Positions 7,963 to 16,608 of a DNA stretch of 64,000 nucleotides are shown here, piece by piece. Under the pieces are notes generated by a model, which searched no databases, had not been told where the DNA came from, and worked only from the letters and a program-made list of their open reading frames with translations. The stretch lies in NCBI RefSeq assembly GCF_004766045.1, contig NZ_SPQQ01000001.1, positions 310,001 to 374,000 of the forward strand, given 5' to 3'. The translations under genes were made by a program, and so were the position numbers. Positions within the stretch are counted from its first letter, which is position 1, and each line of letters opens with the position of its first letter. Source of the stretch: Desulfosporosinus fructosivorans. GTDB taxonomy: Bacteria; Bacillota; Desulfitobacteriia; Desulfitobacteriales; Desulfitobacteriaceae.

Positions 7963-10629
7963 ATGCCAGATAACATTGAAAAGACAGAAAAGCTAGAGAT
8001 GGCGAAGACCTATGATCCTAGCCTAGTGGAGGGGAAACAGTATCGCTATTGGGAGGAAAGTGGATTTTTTCATGCTGAAGTAGACACTGAGAAACCAGCC
8101 TTCAGTATTGTGATGCCCCCACCAAACGTTACAGGTGCTCTTCATCTTGGACACGCTATGGATGGCGCAATTCAAGATATTTTGACGCGCTTCAAACGGA
8201 TGCAGGGCTACAACACGCTCTGGTTGCCTGGGACAGATCACGCGGGAATTGCCACCCAAGCTAAAGTGGAGGAGCAGTTAGTTAAAGAAGGAACGAGTCG
8301 GGTTGAGCTGGGGCGCGAAAAGTTTTTGGAACGGGTCTGGGAATGGAAGCATCAGTATGGTGGGCGCATTACGCAGCAGCTACGCCGTCTAGGCGCTTCC
8401 TGTGATTGGGAACGTGAGCGTTTCACGATGGACGAAGGGTGCTCGAAAGCGGTTCGGGAAGCGTTTGTTAAGCTTTATGATAAAGGGCTGATTTATCGTG
8501 GGAATTATATTATCAATTGGTGCCCTAAATGTCATACCACCATTTCAGATATTGAAGTGGAACACGTCGACAGCGAAGGGAATCTATATCATCTCCGTTA
8601 CCCTGTAAAAGACAGTGACGAGGCTCTCGTTGTGGCAACCACCCGGCCAGAAACTATGTTTGGTGATACTGCTGTGGCAGTGCATCCAGACGATGAACGG
8701 TATCGTCATTTAATCGGGAAAACTGTTCTCCTTCCCCTTACGGATCGGGAAATACCGATTATTGCCGACGACTATGTCGAGCGAGAGTTTGGGACTGGAG
8801 CGTTGAAAATAACCCCAGCGCATGATACGAATGACTTTGAAATTGGGCTACGCCATCACTTGCCCCAGATCGTGGTCTTAGATAAAGAAGCCAAGATGAA
8901 TGAAAATGCTGGTAAGTACGTAGGGATGGACCGTTTCGAAGCACGCGCTGCCGTTGTGAAAGAGTTGAAAACTGAAGGAATTCTCCTCAAGATCGAGCCT
9001 CATGCCAATGCTGTTGGAGAATGCTATCGTTGCTCCACCGTGATTGAACCCATGGTCAGTAAGCAATGGTTCGTGAAAATGGACCCTTTAGCGAAGCCGG
9101 CGATAGATGTCGTCAAGGACAGTCGTTTGGAATTTATTCCAGATCGGTTTGAGAAGATTTATCTCGGTTGGATGGAAAACATCCGAGATTGGTGTATTTC
9201 CCGCCAACTCTGGTGGGGGCATCGCATCCCGGTCTGGTATTGCGAGGATTGTGGACATGAGATTTGTGCAAGCTCAGATCCAGCAAAATGTCCTGCCTGC
9301 GGAGCTAATCACCTGAAGCAAGATCCTGATGTTTTAGATACGTGGTTTTCATCGGGGCTTTGGCCATTCTCCACACTAGGCTGGCCGGAAGAAACACCTG
9401 AACTGAAACAGTTCTATCCGACCTCCGTCTTAGTAACCGGAAGGGATATCATTTTCTTCTGGGTTGCCCGCATGATTGTTATGGGGCTGGAGTTCAAGAA
9501 CGAAGTGCCATTCCCTAAAGTCATGATTCATGGACTGGTGCTAGATGCACAAGGCCGGAAAATGAGTAAATCCCTCGGTAACGGTGTGGACCCCATTGAA
9601 GTGATCGACCAGTACGGAGCAGACACCTTGCGGTTTATGCTGATTACCGGTAATACTCCGGGAAATGACCTGCGCTTTCAACCAGAACGGCTTGAGGCAA
9701 CTCGGAATTTCTCGAATAAGATTTGGAATGCCTCTCGATATGTGCTCATGAATCTAGAAGACTACGTAGAAGGGCCCCGTGGAGAACTAACCTTGGCGGA
9801 TCGCTGGATTCTTAGCCGCTATGACTCCACCGTTGAGAAGGGGACGGAAGCTTTAGAAAACTTTGATCTTGGTGAAGGCGGACGCTTGCTCTATGAGTTT
9901 ATCTGGAATGAATTCTGTGATTGGTATATCGAACTTACGAAACCACGTCTTTATGACAAAGAAAACGTGTTAGCTCGGCATACTGCCCAATCCGTATTAC
10001 TTGAAGTACTCGAAGGCACATTGAGGCTCTTGCATCCCTATATGCCGTTCCTCACGGAAGAGATCTGGCAGAACCTCCCCGTACCAGGAGATAGCATCAT
10101 GATGCAGTCGTGGCCGAAATTACCCGACTATCAAGACTCTGTGGCTGAAGCTAATATGACATTACTCATGGAAGCCATTAAGGCAATCCGCAATATTCGG
10201 GCGGAGATGAAGGTCGCTCCTGGTCAAAAAGTAGAAATTCTAATTCTTGCCCCTGATAATCTTCAACGCGCTGTGCTTGAGGACGGGAAGGCTGATATCT
10301 TGAAATTAGCTGGAGGAGCAAGTGTAGAGCTATTTGAAACTCTGGCAGAGAAACCCTCGCAAGCGGCTAGTGCTGTTTTGGAGGGCGTCGAAATCTATCT
10401 CCCGCTAAAAGGGTTGATGGATCTGGATAAGGAAATTGTCCGTTTGGAAAAGGAGATTTCGCTGGCGACTCTGGAGCAACAGAGTCTGGAAGCAAAACTC
10501 AGTAACCCTGGATTCACCAATAAGGCACCAGCTCAAGTTGTAGCTAAAGAACGGGAAAGACTCGAAGGAATCGTAGCTCGCACCGCTGCTTTAGAGGAAC
10601 GAATCAGGGACCTTAAAGCTACTCTTTAA
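7963..10629 (+). CDS. valS: Valyl-tRNA synthetase
   Basis: This class I aminoacyl-tRNA synthetase attaches valine to tRNA-Val and edits mischarged threonine. It has 888 residues, the usual length. It shows the HIGH-type motif in PPPNVTGALHLGHAM (about residue 59), the KMSKS motif in GRKMSKSLGNG (about residue 533), the CP1 editing domain with the ATTRPETMFGDTAV segment, Cys pairs CEDCG and CPACG, and a C-terminal coiled-coil arm (LDKEIVRLEKEI onward). AAGGAG sits about 9 bases before the ATG. Transcription is governed by the T-box at 7404-7637. Confidence 0.98.
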   Translation: MPDNIEKTEKLEMAKTYDPSLVEGKQYRYWEESGFFHAEVDTEKPAFSIVMPPPNVTGALHLGHAMDGAIQDILTRFKRMQGYNTLWLPGTDHAGIATQAKVEEQLVKEGTSRVELGREKFLERVWEWKHQYGGRITQQLRRLGASCDWERERFTMDEGCSKAVREAFVKLYDKGLIYRGNYIINWCPKCHTTISDIEVEHVDSEGNLYHLRYPVKDSDEALVVATTRPETMFGDTAVAVHPDDERYRHLIGKTVLLPLTDREIPIIADDYVEREFGTGALKITPAHDTNDFEIGLRHHLPQIVVLDKEAKMNENAGKYVGMDRFEARAAVVKELKTEGILLKIEPHANAVGECYRCSTVIEPMVSKQWFVKMDPLAKPAIDVVKDSRLEFIPDRFEKIYLGWMENIRDWCISRQLWWGHRIPVWYCEDCGHEICASSDPAKCPACGANHLKQDPDVLDTWFSSGLWPFSTLGWPEETPELKQFYPTSVLVTGRDIIFFWVARMIVMGLEFKNEVPFPKVMIHGLVLDAQGRKMSKSLGNGVDPIEVIDQYGADTLRFMLITGNTPGNDLRFQPERLEATRNFSNKIWNASRYVLMNLEDYVEGPRGELTLADRWILSRYDSTVEKGTEALENFDLGEGGRLLYEFIWNEFCDWYIELTKPRLYDKENVLARHTAQSVLLEVLEGTLRLLHPYMPFLTEEIWQNLPVPGDSIMMQSWPKLPDYQDSVAEANMTLLMEAIKAIRNIRAEMKVAPGQKVEILILAPDNLQRAVLEDGKADILKLAGGASVELFETLAEKPSQAASAVLEGVEIYLPLKGLMDLDKEIVRLEKEISLATLEQQSLEAKLSNPGFTNKAPAQVVAKERERLEGIVARTAALEERIRDLKATL

Positions 10630-10957
10630 TGTTGAGTTAATATGTTAAGGGGACCGTCCTTTAATGTGTTAGGGGACGGTACTTTAATGTGTTAAGGAAA
10701 CGGTCCTTTTAACACACCTTAGAGGCACTTCGCTTAGGCTAGTCACAGGCGCTGCTCCGCGTGTCCAGCACCTATGTGAGTATATCTTCTGGATTTAAGG
10801 GCTTGCCACTTGCCGTAGTCTCTTAAGAAATGCCAAAACTGGTTTTTGGCATTCACCTTTGCCTAGACCAAGTCAGGCAACTTCAGGCAATTTCTAGCCT
10901 AATATAGCAACTTAACTTTAGAGAGCGGAAACATCAGAAGTAGGAGGGGAACTGGGT
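10630..10957. repeat. valS-folC gap with three 23-bp direct repeats and a hairpin
   Basis: Three related units of about 23 bases lie at 10642-10710, each holding tgttaaggggaccgtccttt or a variant, with flips between GGACCGTCC and GGACGGTAC. They share the ACCGTCC core with repeats at 7664 and 28778. A hairpin at 10829-10853 (AATGCCAAAA against TTTTTGGCATT) follows. No gene was found. Confidence 0.65.
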
Positions 10958-12301
10958 ATGCTCGATAACAACCTAGAAAAGGACTACAAGGAAAGCTTGG
11001 ACTACCTCGTCAACCTAACCACGTTTGGTATAAATTTGGGGTTGGGGCGTATCCAGGAACTTCTTAAGCGGTTAGAAAACCCGGAAAAAGCTCTGCGCGT
11101 GGTTCATGTGGGGGGCACGAACGGCAAGGGATCAACAACCGTCATGATTGCCCGTATTTTACAAGAAGCTGGTTACAAGGTCGGGGTCTTCACCTCACCT
11201 CATATGCATGATTGGCGTGAGCGTATGGTGATTAATGGCCAAATGATACCTAAGGAAAAAGTTATTCAGACGATTAGACGAGTGCGGCCGATTTTGGAGA
11301 CTATGGTTGTCGAAGGGTTTGAACATCCCACCGAGTTTGAGGTAAGCACTGCCCTAGCATTACTCTATTTCTCAGAGGAAAACGTTGACTATGCTCTGAT
11401 TGAAGTGGGGCTTGGCGGAGCCATTGATTCGACGAATGTGGTTTCTCCGCTGATCTCTGTGATTACGAATATTGCGATGGATCATATGGATTATTTGGGA
11501 AACGATCTGATTAGCATTGCCAAGGTTAAAGCGGGAATCATTAAACCGAACTCGATTGTCGTAACGGCGTCTGACAATCCGGACGTGATTCAGGTGTTTC
11601 GTGAACAAGCGAATACCATGGGGGTTTCGATTTGCTTGGTCGGGGAAGATGTCCGCTGGGAAAGTACTTGTAGTGGAGAGCTAGAACAGGAATTTAATCT
11701 CATTGGATTAAACACAACCTATTCTAAGCTACGCCTGCACTTAACTGGTTTCCACCAACTTCGCAATGCGGCAACAGCAGTAACGGTCTGTGAACTTCTG
11801 CAGACGAAGTACGGGGCACATATCCCTCAAAGTGCAATATATGCTGGATTACGCGAGGTAAGGTGGCCTGGACGGCTAGAATTACTTTCCCTAGAGCCTA
11901 AAATCCTTTTAGATGGGGCCCATAATCTAGATGGAGCCCTAGCCCTAGAGCAAGCACTCCCACTTTATGCACGGGATCACCTCATTCTTTGTTTAGGGAT
12001 GTTGGCGGACAAAGAACGGGAAAAAGTGGTCAATCTGCTCGTGCCTTTGGCGGACGAAGTTATCATCACCCGTCCAAATTCCCCTCGTGCGGGGGATTGG
12101 AGAGCTTTGGGAAGTTTAGCGGAACAATATGGGCGGCCTGTCACTTGCATTGAAGACCCTAAAGAAGCGGTTATTTTCGCTCTCTCGCGTCTCCATGAAA
12201 ACGACATGCTGTGCGTAACTGGTTCAATTTATATGTTAGCAGATGCTCGCCAAGCCTTAATCGACGAATTGAAGCAAAGATCAAACATTAAGGATATCTA
12301 A
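10958..12301 (+). CDS. folC: Folylpolyglutamate synthase / dihydrofolate synthase
   Basis: This cytoplasmic Mur-ligase-type enzyme adds glutamate to folates using ATP. It has 447 residues with the P-loop GGTNGKGSTT near residue 50, the folate-specific SPH segment (FTSPHMHDWRERM), the central IEVGLGGAIDSTN and NIAMDHMDYLG motifs, and a C-terminal Mur ligase domain beginning around PGRLELL and DGAHNLDGA. AGGAGGGG precedes the ATG. It follows valS, as in many Firmicutes. Confidence 0.96.
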   Translation: MLDNNLEKDYKESLDYLVNLTTFGINLGLGRIQELLKRLENPEKALRVVHVGGTNGKGSTTVMIARILQEAGYKVGVFTSPHMHDWRERMVINGQMIPKEKVIQTIRRVRPILETMVVEGFEHPTEFEVSTALALLYFSEENVDYALIEVGLGGAIDSTNVVSPLISVITNIAMDHMDYLGNDLISIAKVKAGIIKPNSIVVTASDNPDVIQVFREQANTMGVSICLVGEDVRWESTCSGELEQEFNLIGLNTTYSKLRLHLTGFHQLRNAATAVTVCELLQTKYGAHIPQSAIYAGLREVRWPGRLELLSLEPKILLDGAHNLDGALALEQALPLYARDHLILCLGMLADKEREKVVNLLVPLADEVIITRPNSPRAGDWRALGSLAEQYGRPVTCIEDPKEAVIFALSRLHENDMLCVTGSIYMLADARQALIDELKQRSNIKDI

Positions 12302-12327
12302 AGAAGAAACACGAAATTAATACGAAC

Positions 12328-12397
12328 TTAACAAACTTAACAAACTTAACAAACTTAACATAGAATTAACACAAATTTAACTGAAATTTGATATAAT
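12328..12397 (+). promoter_or_regulatory. Pho-box-like TTAACA array with -10 box
   Basis: Five TTAACA motifs start at 12328, 12337, 12346, 12355 and 12366, and a TTAACT at 12377, with spacing 9, 9, 9, 11 and 11 bases. A perfect TATAAT lies at 12392-12397, without a good -35 hexamer; the repeats cover that place. Direct TTAACA repeats at about 11-base periods are the known PhoP binding pattern in Firmicutes. The next genes are a DUF47/PhoU-like protein and a phosphate permease, so control by phosphate limitation is likely. Confidence 0.7.
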
Positions 12398-12511
12398 ACT
12401 CTCTGGAATGCATACAGCCCCTACTTCATTCTGGTTTTGAAGTCTGGGATTTCGGACGTATGAGAACACCTTGGAGATATCTAAGAAAATTTTAGGGTGG
12501 GGGTTATTTTC

Positions 12512-13138
12512 ATGTTTGGTTTATCACCAAAGGAAGACAAATTTTATCTTCTTTTTGCACAGAGCACCGAAATCATATCCAAATCCCTCAAAAGGCTTCA
12601 GGGGATTATGCAGCAAGATTGTGTTTCAGCCGAAGATGCTGCTCAAATGAATCGCTTCGAACATGAAGCGGACGATGTCACCAAGCAAATTTTGCAGCGG
12701 CTTAATTCTACATTTATTACGCCGTTAGATCGTGAAGATATTTATAAGTTGGCCCAAGTTCTCGATGATATTGTCGACTACGCAGAGGGAACTGTCGAAC
12801 GCATGCATCTTTACCGCACAGGTAAACCATCGCTCGGAACGCAGGAACTCGTCCATCTGGTGGGTTTGGCAGCTGAGCAAATTCAAACAGCCTTCTCTTG
12901 TTTAGGGAATATCCATTTTCAAAAGACAAAAATCATGGCTGCAGCGGAAGAAATTTATCATCTAGAAAGCGCAGGGGACAAGCTTTACCGCCAAGAAGTA
13001 GCGCGCTTGTTCGAATGCGAGAAAGACCCGATTGAGATCATCAAATGGAAAGAGATTCTAGAACATATCGAAACCACGTTAGATCATTGTGAATCTATTG
13101 CTGACCTTCTCAAAAGCGTGGTCTTGAAATATGACTAG
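12512..13138 (+). CDS. DUF47 / PhoU-like phosphate transport regulator
   Basis: The 208-residue all-helical protein belongs to the DUF47 family (TIGR00153), distantly related to PhoU and usually paired with PiT permeases. Typical features are the FGLSPKEDKFYLLF start, the FEHEADDVTKQIL segment with the acidic metal-binding pattern, FITPLDREDIYKLAQVLDDIVDYAE, and a C-terminal helix ending IADLLKSVVLKY. The ATG at 12512 is preferred over the GTG at 12497, which lies inside the GGGTGGGGG ribosome binding site. It overlaps the permease gene by 8 bases, so the two are co-translated. Confidence 0.93.
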   Translation: MFGLSPKEDKFYLLFAQSTEIISKSLKRLQGIMQQDCVSAEDAAQMNRFEHEADDVTKQILQRLNSTFITPLDREDIYKLAQVLDDIVDYAEGTVERMHLYRTGKPSLGTQELVHLVGLAAEQIQTAFSCLGNIHFQKTKIMAAAEEIYHLESAGDKLYRQEVARLFECEKDPIEIIKWKEILEHIETTLDHCESIADLLKSVVLKYD

Positions 13139-14144
13139 TCTAGGCGCGTTGCTTATCGTTGTGGTGTTTTTGGCCTTGGCATTCGACTACATCAATGGGT
13201 TTCATGATACCGCCAATGCCATAGCCACAAGTGTTTCGACAAGGGCTTTGACACCAAAACGAGCAGTGATTTTAGCAGCTGTATTAAATCTTGTGGGAGC
13301 ACTCTATAGCACTGGGGTAGCGCAAACCATTGCGAGAGATATTATCACGCCTAAATTTGCGACTCAAGAGGTCGTGATTGCTGCATTACTGAGCGCGATT
13401 GTCTGGAACCTCGTCACCTGGTATTTCGGAATTCCAAGCAGTTCCTCCCATGCTCTGATTGGGGGTATGATCGGGGCAGCAGTTGCCAAAGCAGGATTTA
13501 CTGTCTTGCAGTGGTACGGTTTAGGACGAATCATTGCTGCGCTAATCTTCTCCCCGATTATTGGGATAATACTGGGCTTCATCATTATGAAATCGATGTT
13601 TTTTATTTTTGGTGGTTTTTCACCCTCCCGAGTTAATCACGGTTTTAAGAAAATGCAAATATTCTCGGCGGGCTTACTGGCCTTTAACCACGGGTCCAAT
13701 GATGCCCAAAAGTCAATGGGAATTATCACCATGGCCCTCATCGCTGGGGGATTGCAAGCCCAAACAGATATTGCCCCGCACCTTTGGGTAAAACTCGCTT
13801 GTGCCCTAGCAATGGCAGCGGGTACCGCTGCGGGAGGGTGGAAGATTATTCATACCATGGGAGGCAAAATCTTTAAACTAGAGCCCATCAATGGGTTTGC
13901 TGCAGATTTAAGTTCCTCGATTGTTATTTGGTCAGCGACTGTGTTCCCAGGCCTCCATCTACCTGTTTCCACGACCCATGTCGTTTCGGGTTCCATCATG
14001 GGGGTCGGAAGCGCCAAGCGGGTATCCGCAGTGCGCTGGGGAGTCGCCAAACAAATGCTCGTCGCTTGGCTTGTGACGATTCCCACAACCTCTTTATTGG
14101 CAGCTTTCTTTTACACAGTGCTGATGAAAGTATTCTTGCGATAG
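13131..14144 (+). CDS. pit: Inorganic phosphate transporter, PiT family
   Basis: This membrane permease moves phosphate (as metal-phosphate or with cation symport). It has 337 residues, the short PiT form, with the duplicated family signatures: DYINGFHDTANAIATSVSTRALTP near the N-terminus and AFNHGSNDAQKSMG in the middle, plus PSSSSHALIGG and PVSTTHVVSGSIMG. About ten hydrophobic segments are visible. It is translationally coupled to the DUF47 gene and lies downstream of a Pho-box-like promoter. Confidence 0.95.
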   Translation: MTSLGALLIVVVFLALAFDYINGFHDTANAIATSVSTRALTPKRAVILAAVLNLVGALYSTGVAQTIARDIITPKFATQEVVIAALLSAIVWNLVTWYFGIPSSSSHALIGGMIGAAVAKAGFTVLQWYGLGRIIAALIFSPIIGIILGFIIMKSMFFIFGGFSPSRVNHGFKKMQIFSAGLLAFNHGSNDAQKSMGIITMALIAGGLQAQTDIAPHLWVKLACALAMAAGTAAGGWKIIHTMGGKIFKLEPINGFAADLSSSIVIWSATVFPGLHLPVSTTHVVSGSIMGVGSAKRVSAVRWGVAKQMLVAWLVTIPTTSLLAAFFYTVLMKVFLR

Positions 14145-14226
14145 TTCATGCATCCTTGGAGGGCCCATAATCTCGAACGTTCCTGTTCGACCCTTGGTCA
14201 TTATAGTGCCAGTTTTTTGTAAGGTC

Positions 14227-14257
14227 GCCTTGCTCTTAGGGAGCAAGGCTTTTCTTG
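14227..14257 (+). terminator. Rho-independent terminator after the PiT gene
   Basis: The stem GCCTTGCTC / GGAGCAAGGC with a short loop at 14227-14249 is followed by TTTTCTTG. It closes the phosphate uptake operon. Confidence 0.85.
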
Positions 14258-14400
14258 TTCTAGTCAAGACTCCCTTTATCGCTACGCGGCACCACTGATG
14301 AATGAAAATGAACGCCACTACCAAGGTCTATTTTCTTCCACTCCAACATATCTTCCGGTAAAAGGGTTGTCCAAAGTGGCGTGGAAGGAGACTGGGAAGA

Positions 14401-15099
14401 ATGCGGCTTTCAGAACGAATTCGAGTTGTTGTTGTCTTGATCTTGGGGATGATGGCAATTGGTTTACTGACTTGGGGAGTGGGTAAGATATATTTGGAAC
14501 TTGTAGGGCAGTCGAGCCATGAAAAGGCGGAAGCAGCACTACAGCGCAGCAAGGAAGCTAACTCGCAGTCAAACACCGTTTTGGTCCTTCCAGAAGCGAA
14601 ATTCTGGACTTGCCAAGTTGGGGTCTTTCAAAGCGAGAGGAATGCTCAGCTGAGGAAAGAGCAGCTGAGATTATTGAATTTCAATGCAGAAGTGATTAGC
14701 GCCGCCCCTTGGATAGTAGGGGTCGGCTTGGGTCATTCGGCAGACGAGCTTAAGGGGTTGCGCCAAACTTTAGCGGATAGGGAAATTAGCACTGTCCCAA
14801 AACAAATCGTTTTGCCAGAGAGATCATTTCGTGTCGCCGGAAATGGCTCACAATTGACTGGGGAACTTTTAATAAATGTCAATAAGATACTCCAAGGTGG
14901 GGTGACAGTCGAGGCCTTGAATAAAGAAAAGCAGTCATGGAATGCATTAGCTGGAGATTATCCGCCCAAAGAATTGGAGGGACTCCATCAGATTTTTAGT
15001 AAGATTCGCGAAGAAATCACTTTTGAAGGCCAAAAAGCCATGGGATTATCCCTTCTTTTTGAGTCGCAGAGGGTTATAAATATTCTTTCTGGTAAATAA
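14401..15099 (+). CDS. Membrane protein with SPOR-type domain (possible SpoIIB counterpart)
   Basis: The 232-residue protein has a membrane anchor at residues 8-32 and, near residues 68-100, a segment that fits a SPOR fold (WTCQVGVFQSERNAQLRKEQLRL then FNAEVIS). SPOR domains bind denuded septal peptidoglycan. In Bacillus a SPOR-domain protein, SpoIIB, lies between folC and maf, so this gene may be its counterpart by position. The C-terminal half (150-232) is helical and not recognised. GGAAGGAG precedes the ATG. Confidence 0.65.
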   Translation: MRLSERIRVVVVLILGMMAIGLLTWGVGKIYLELVGQSSHEKAEAALQRSKEANSQSNTVLVLPEAKFWTCQVGVFQSERNAQLRKEQLRLLNFNAEVISAAPWIVGVGLGHSADELKGLRQTLADREISTVPKQIVLPERSFRVAGNGSQLTGELLINVNKILQGGVTVEALNKEKQSWNALAGDYPPKELEGLHQIFSKIREEITFEGQKAMGLSLLFESQRVINILSGK

Positions 15100-15142
15100 T
15101 ACTGTATAAAGAAGATTAATGTAATAAATAAGATGAAGTAAA

Positions 15143-15170
15143 TTGCGTTTTTCCTTCTTAGTGATATAAT
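15143..15170 (+). promoter_or_regulatory. Promoter ahead of rex
   Basis: TTGCGT at 15143-15148 and TATAAT at 15165-15170 are separated by 16 bases, a SigA-type promoter about 55 bases upstream of the rex start. Confidence 0.55.
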
Positions 15171-15224
15171 TAACTATCTATCACAAGTTATTACAAATAT
15201 CAGCTGAGAAATGAGGGGCACATT

Positions 15225-15857
15225 TTGAAAACTCTAAAAATTCCAGAGGCGACTATTATTCGACTATCAGTCTACTCACGCCATCTTACTGATGTCGATC
15301 GAAAAGGGATAATTACCACCTCCTCAGGAGATATTGCTGAGGGAGTTGGCGTTAGTCCTGCGCAAGTACGTAAAGATTTAGCCTACTTTGGAGAGTTCGG
15401 AACCAGGGGTGTTGGCTATAATGTCAAAGATCTCCGTCAACATATTCTGAGGATTCTCGGTTTAAGTGTTGATTGGAGTGTCTCCTTGGTTGGAGCAGGA
15501 CACTTAGGTCTGGCCCTAAGTACCTATAAAGGGTTTAGGGAACGTGGTTTTATCATCACCAGCATTTTTGACTCGGATCCCAAAAAAGTGGGAACTACGG
15601 TCGGTGACGTAGTAGTGCTCCCAATAGAGCAACTTGTAGAGGTCGCCAAACAAAACCGCACTCAGATTGGTATTCTGGCTGTGCCAGCAGCTGTCGCACA
15701 AGAAATTGCTGACCAGTTGATTAAAGCAGGGGTACAAGCCATCCTGAACTTTGCACCAGTCGTATTGAATGTTCCTCCTGAGATTGAGCTCCGGAATGTG
15801 GACCTCGCAGTAAATCTTGAGGTCTTGACATTTAATGTAGGTGCGCAAAGGTTTTAA
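15225..15857 (+). CDS. rex: Redox-sensing transcriptional repressor Rex
   Basis: Rex binds operator DNA when NADH is low and leaves it when NADH/NAD+ rises, controlling fermentative and respiratory genes. The 210-residue protein has an N-terminal winged helix (IPEATIIRLSVYSRHL; GVSPAQVRKDLAYFGEFGTRGVGYNV) and a C-terminal Rossmann domain with GAGHLGLAL near residue 92 and the FAPVVLNVPPEIELRNVDLAVNLE tail. The start is a TTG after GAGGGG. No confident Rex operator was seen in this window. Confidence 0.96.
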   Translation: MKTLKIPEATIIRLSVYSRHLTDVDRKGIITTSSGDIAEGVGVSPAQVRKDLAYFGEFGTRGVGYNVKDLRQHILRILGLSVDWSVSLVGAGHLGLALSTYKGFRERGFIITSIFDSDPKKVGTTVGDVVVLPIEQLVEVAKQNRTQIGILAVPAAVAQEIADQLIKAGVQAILNFAPVVLNVPPEIELRNVDLAVNLEVLTFNVGAQRF

Positions 15858-16352
15858 ATGCTTAGCACGTTCTTACCATGGCTAAGGTCGTGCCTAAATT
15901 CATATGTTTCAACTCAGCTCCAGAGCAAGTTTTTAACCTGCCCTGGGGCTATCTATGATTGTGTAAGAGAAATCCAGCGGGCATATTTGAAGGAATTGGT
16001 GGACATAGTTCGTTAACAGACGAAAGTGAGCAAGAATGAGCCATCTACACTTAACGTGAGGCATAATAATTGGATTTTGTAACTTAAGTAAATTAAGTAT
16101 CATAGTTTTTATAATATAAATAACAATTTTTATAATATATATAATAACCTTAAGGTGCTAAATTCAGTTTATCTTAGTCAAACGAGTCTACTTTGGGACG
16201 TTTATCTTCTGCCATCGAAAATCATGATAGAGAATTTATCGTTAGTTGAACGAGTTCACAGCTTAAACGCTTTTCTGATTTCGCTGTTGTACATCAATAG
16301 GTATGTGTCATATAATAGCAGAATAAGAAGTGTATCTAGAGTTCAGACGTAA
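15858..16352. other. AT-rich gap after rex without a recognised gene
   Basis: No convincing coding sequence is seen; a 65-codon frame at 16155-16352 lacks a ribosome binding site and resembles nothing known to me. The stretch 16085-16150 is very AT-rich. The next 200 bases hold the structured region described separately. Confidence 0.4.
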
Positions 16353-16445
16353 GGTGCTGGACTAGGCGATACAGGTTGGAAAGTACGCCAGCTACACCGT
16401 GTGGGAAAAAGCCCCGTGGTCGGTTCTTAGGAACTAGCCAGGGGG
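16353..16445 (+). ncRNA. Candidate structured RNA or right-end remnant of an IS200/IS605 element
   Basis: Two adjacent folds are visible. The first pairs GGTGCTGG (16353-16360) with the CCAGC...ACC segment around 16388-16398. The second is a long hairpin at 16411-16445 pairing GCCCC, TGG and GGTTC with GAAC, GCCA and GGGGG around the loop TTAG. Such folds resemble the 3' ends of TnpB-type elements, but no TnpB frame is seen upstream. It could also be a leader element of cimA. Confidence 0.35.
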
Positions 16446-16512
16446 TTTATAGTTTAATTTAGTATAGTTTAGACTAGGTAAAGTAAAGAAGAGATCCTAT
16501 TACCACTTGTTG

Positions 16513-16545
16513 CCGTAAAGCCCCTAGCTTCAGCTATGGGAAAAT
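16513..16545. mobile_element. IS200/IS605-type terminal hairpin (remnant)
   Basis: The sequence GTAAAGCCCC with hairpin CCCCTAGCT/AGCTATGGG (16521-16540) has the look of the subterminal hairpins of IS200/IS605 elements (AAGCCCC then a short palindrome then GGG). No transposase gene is present, so at most this is a scar about 65 bases ahead of cimA. Confidence 0.4.
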
Positions 16546-16608
16546 GAGGAAAATATCAAGAGATTTTGTGTTACCAGATTAACGTTTACGTGAAAGAGGG
16601 GAAGAAAA

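Noticed and set aside
15171..15224. Rex self-operator upstream of rex
   Set aside because: Only a half-site (TTGTGA on the minus strand) could be found; the symmetric TTGTGA-TCACAA form is absent.
16155..16352. 65-codon frame between rex and cimA
   Set aside because: TTG-like opening without a ribosome binding site, no recognised similarity, in a region better explained by RNA structure or a transposon scar.
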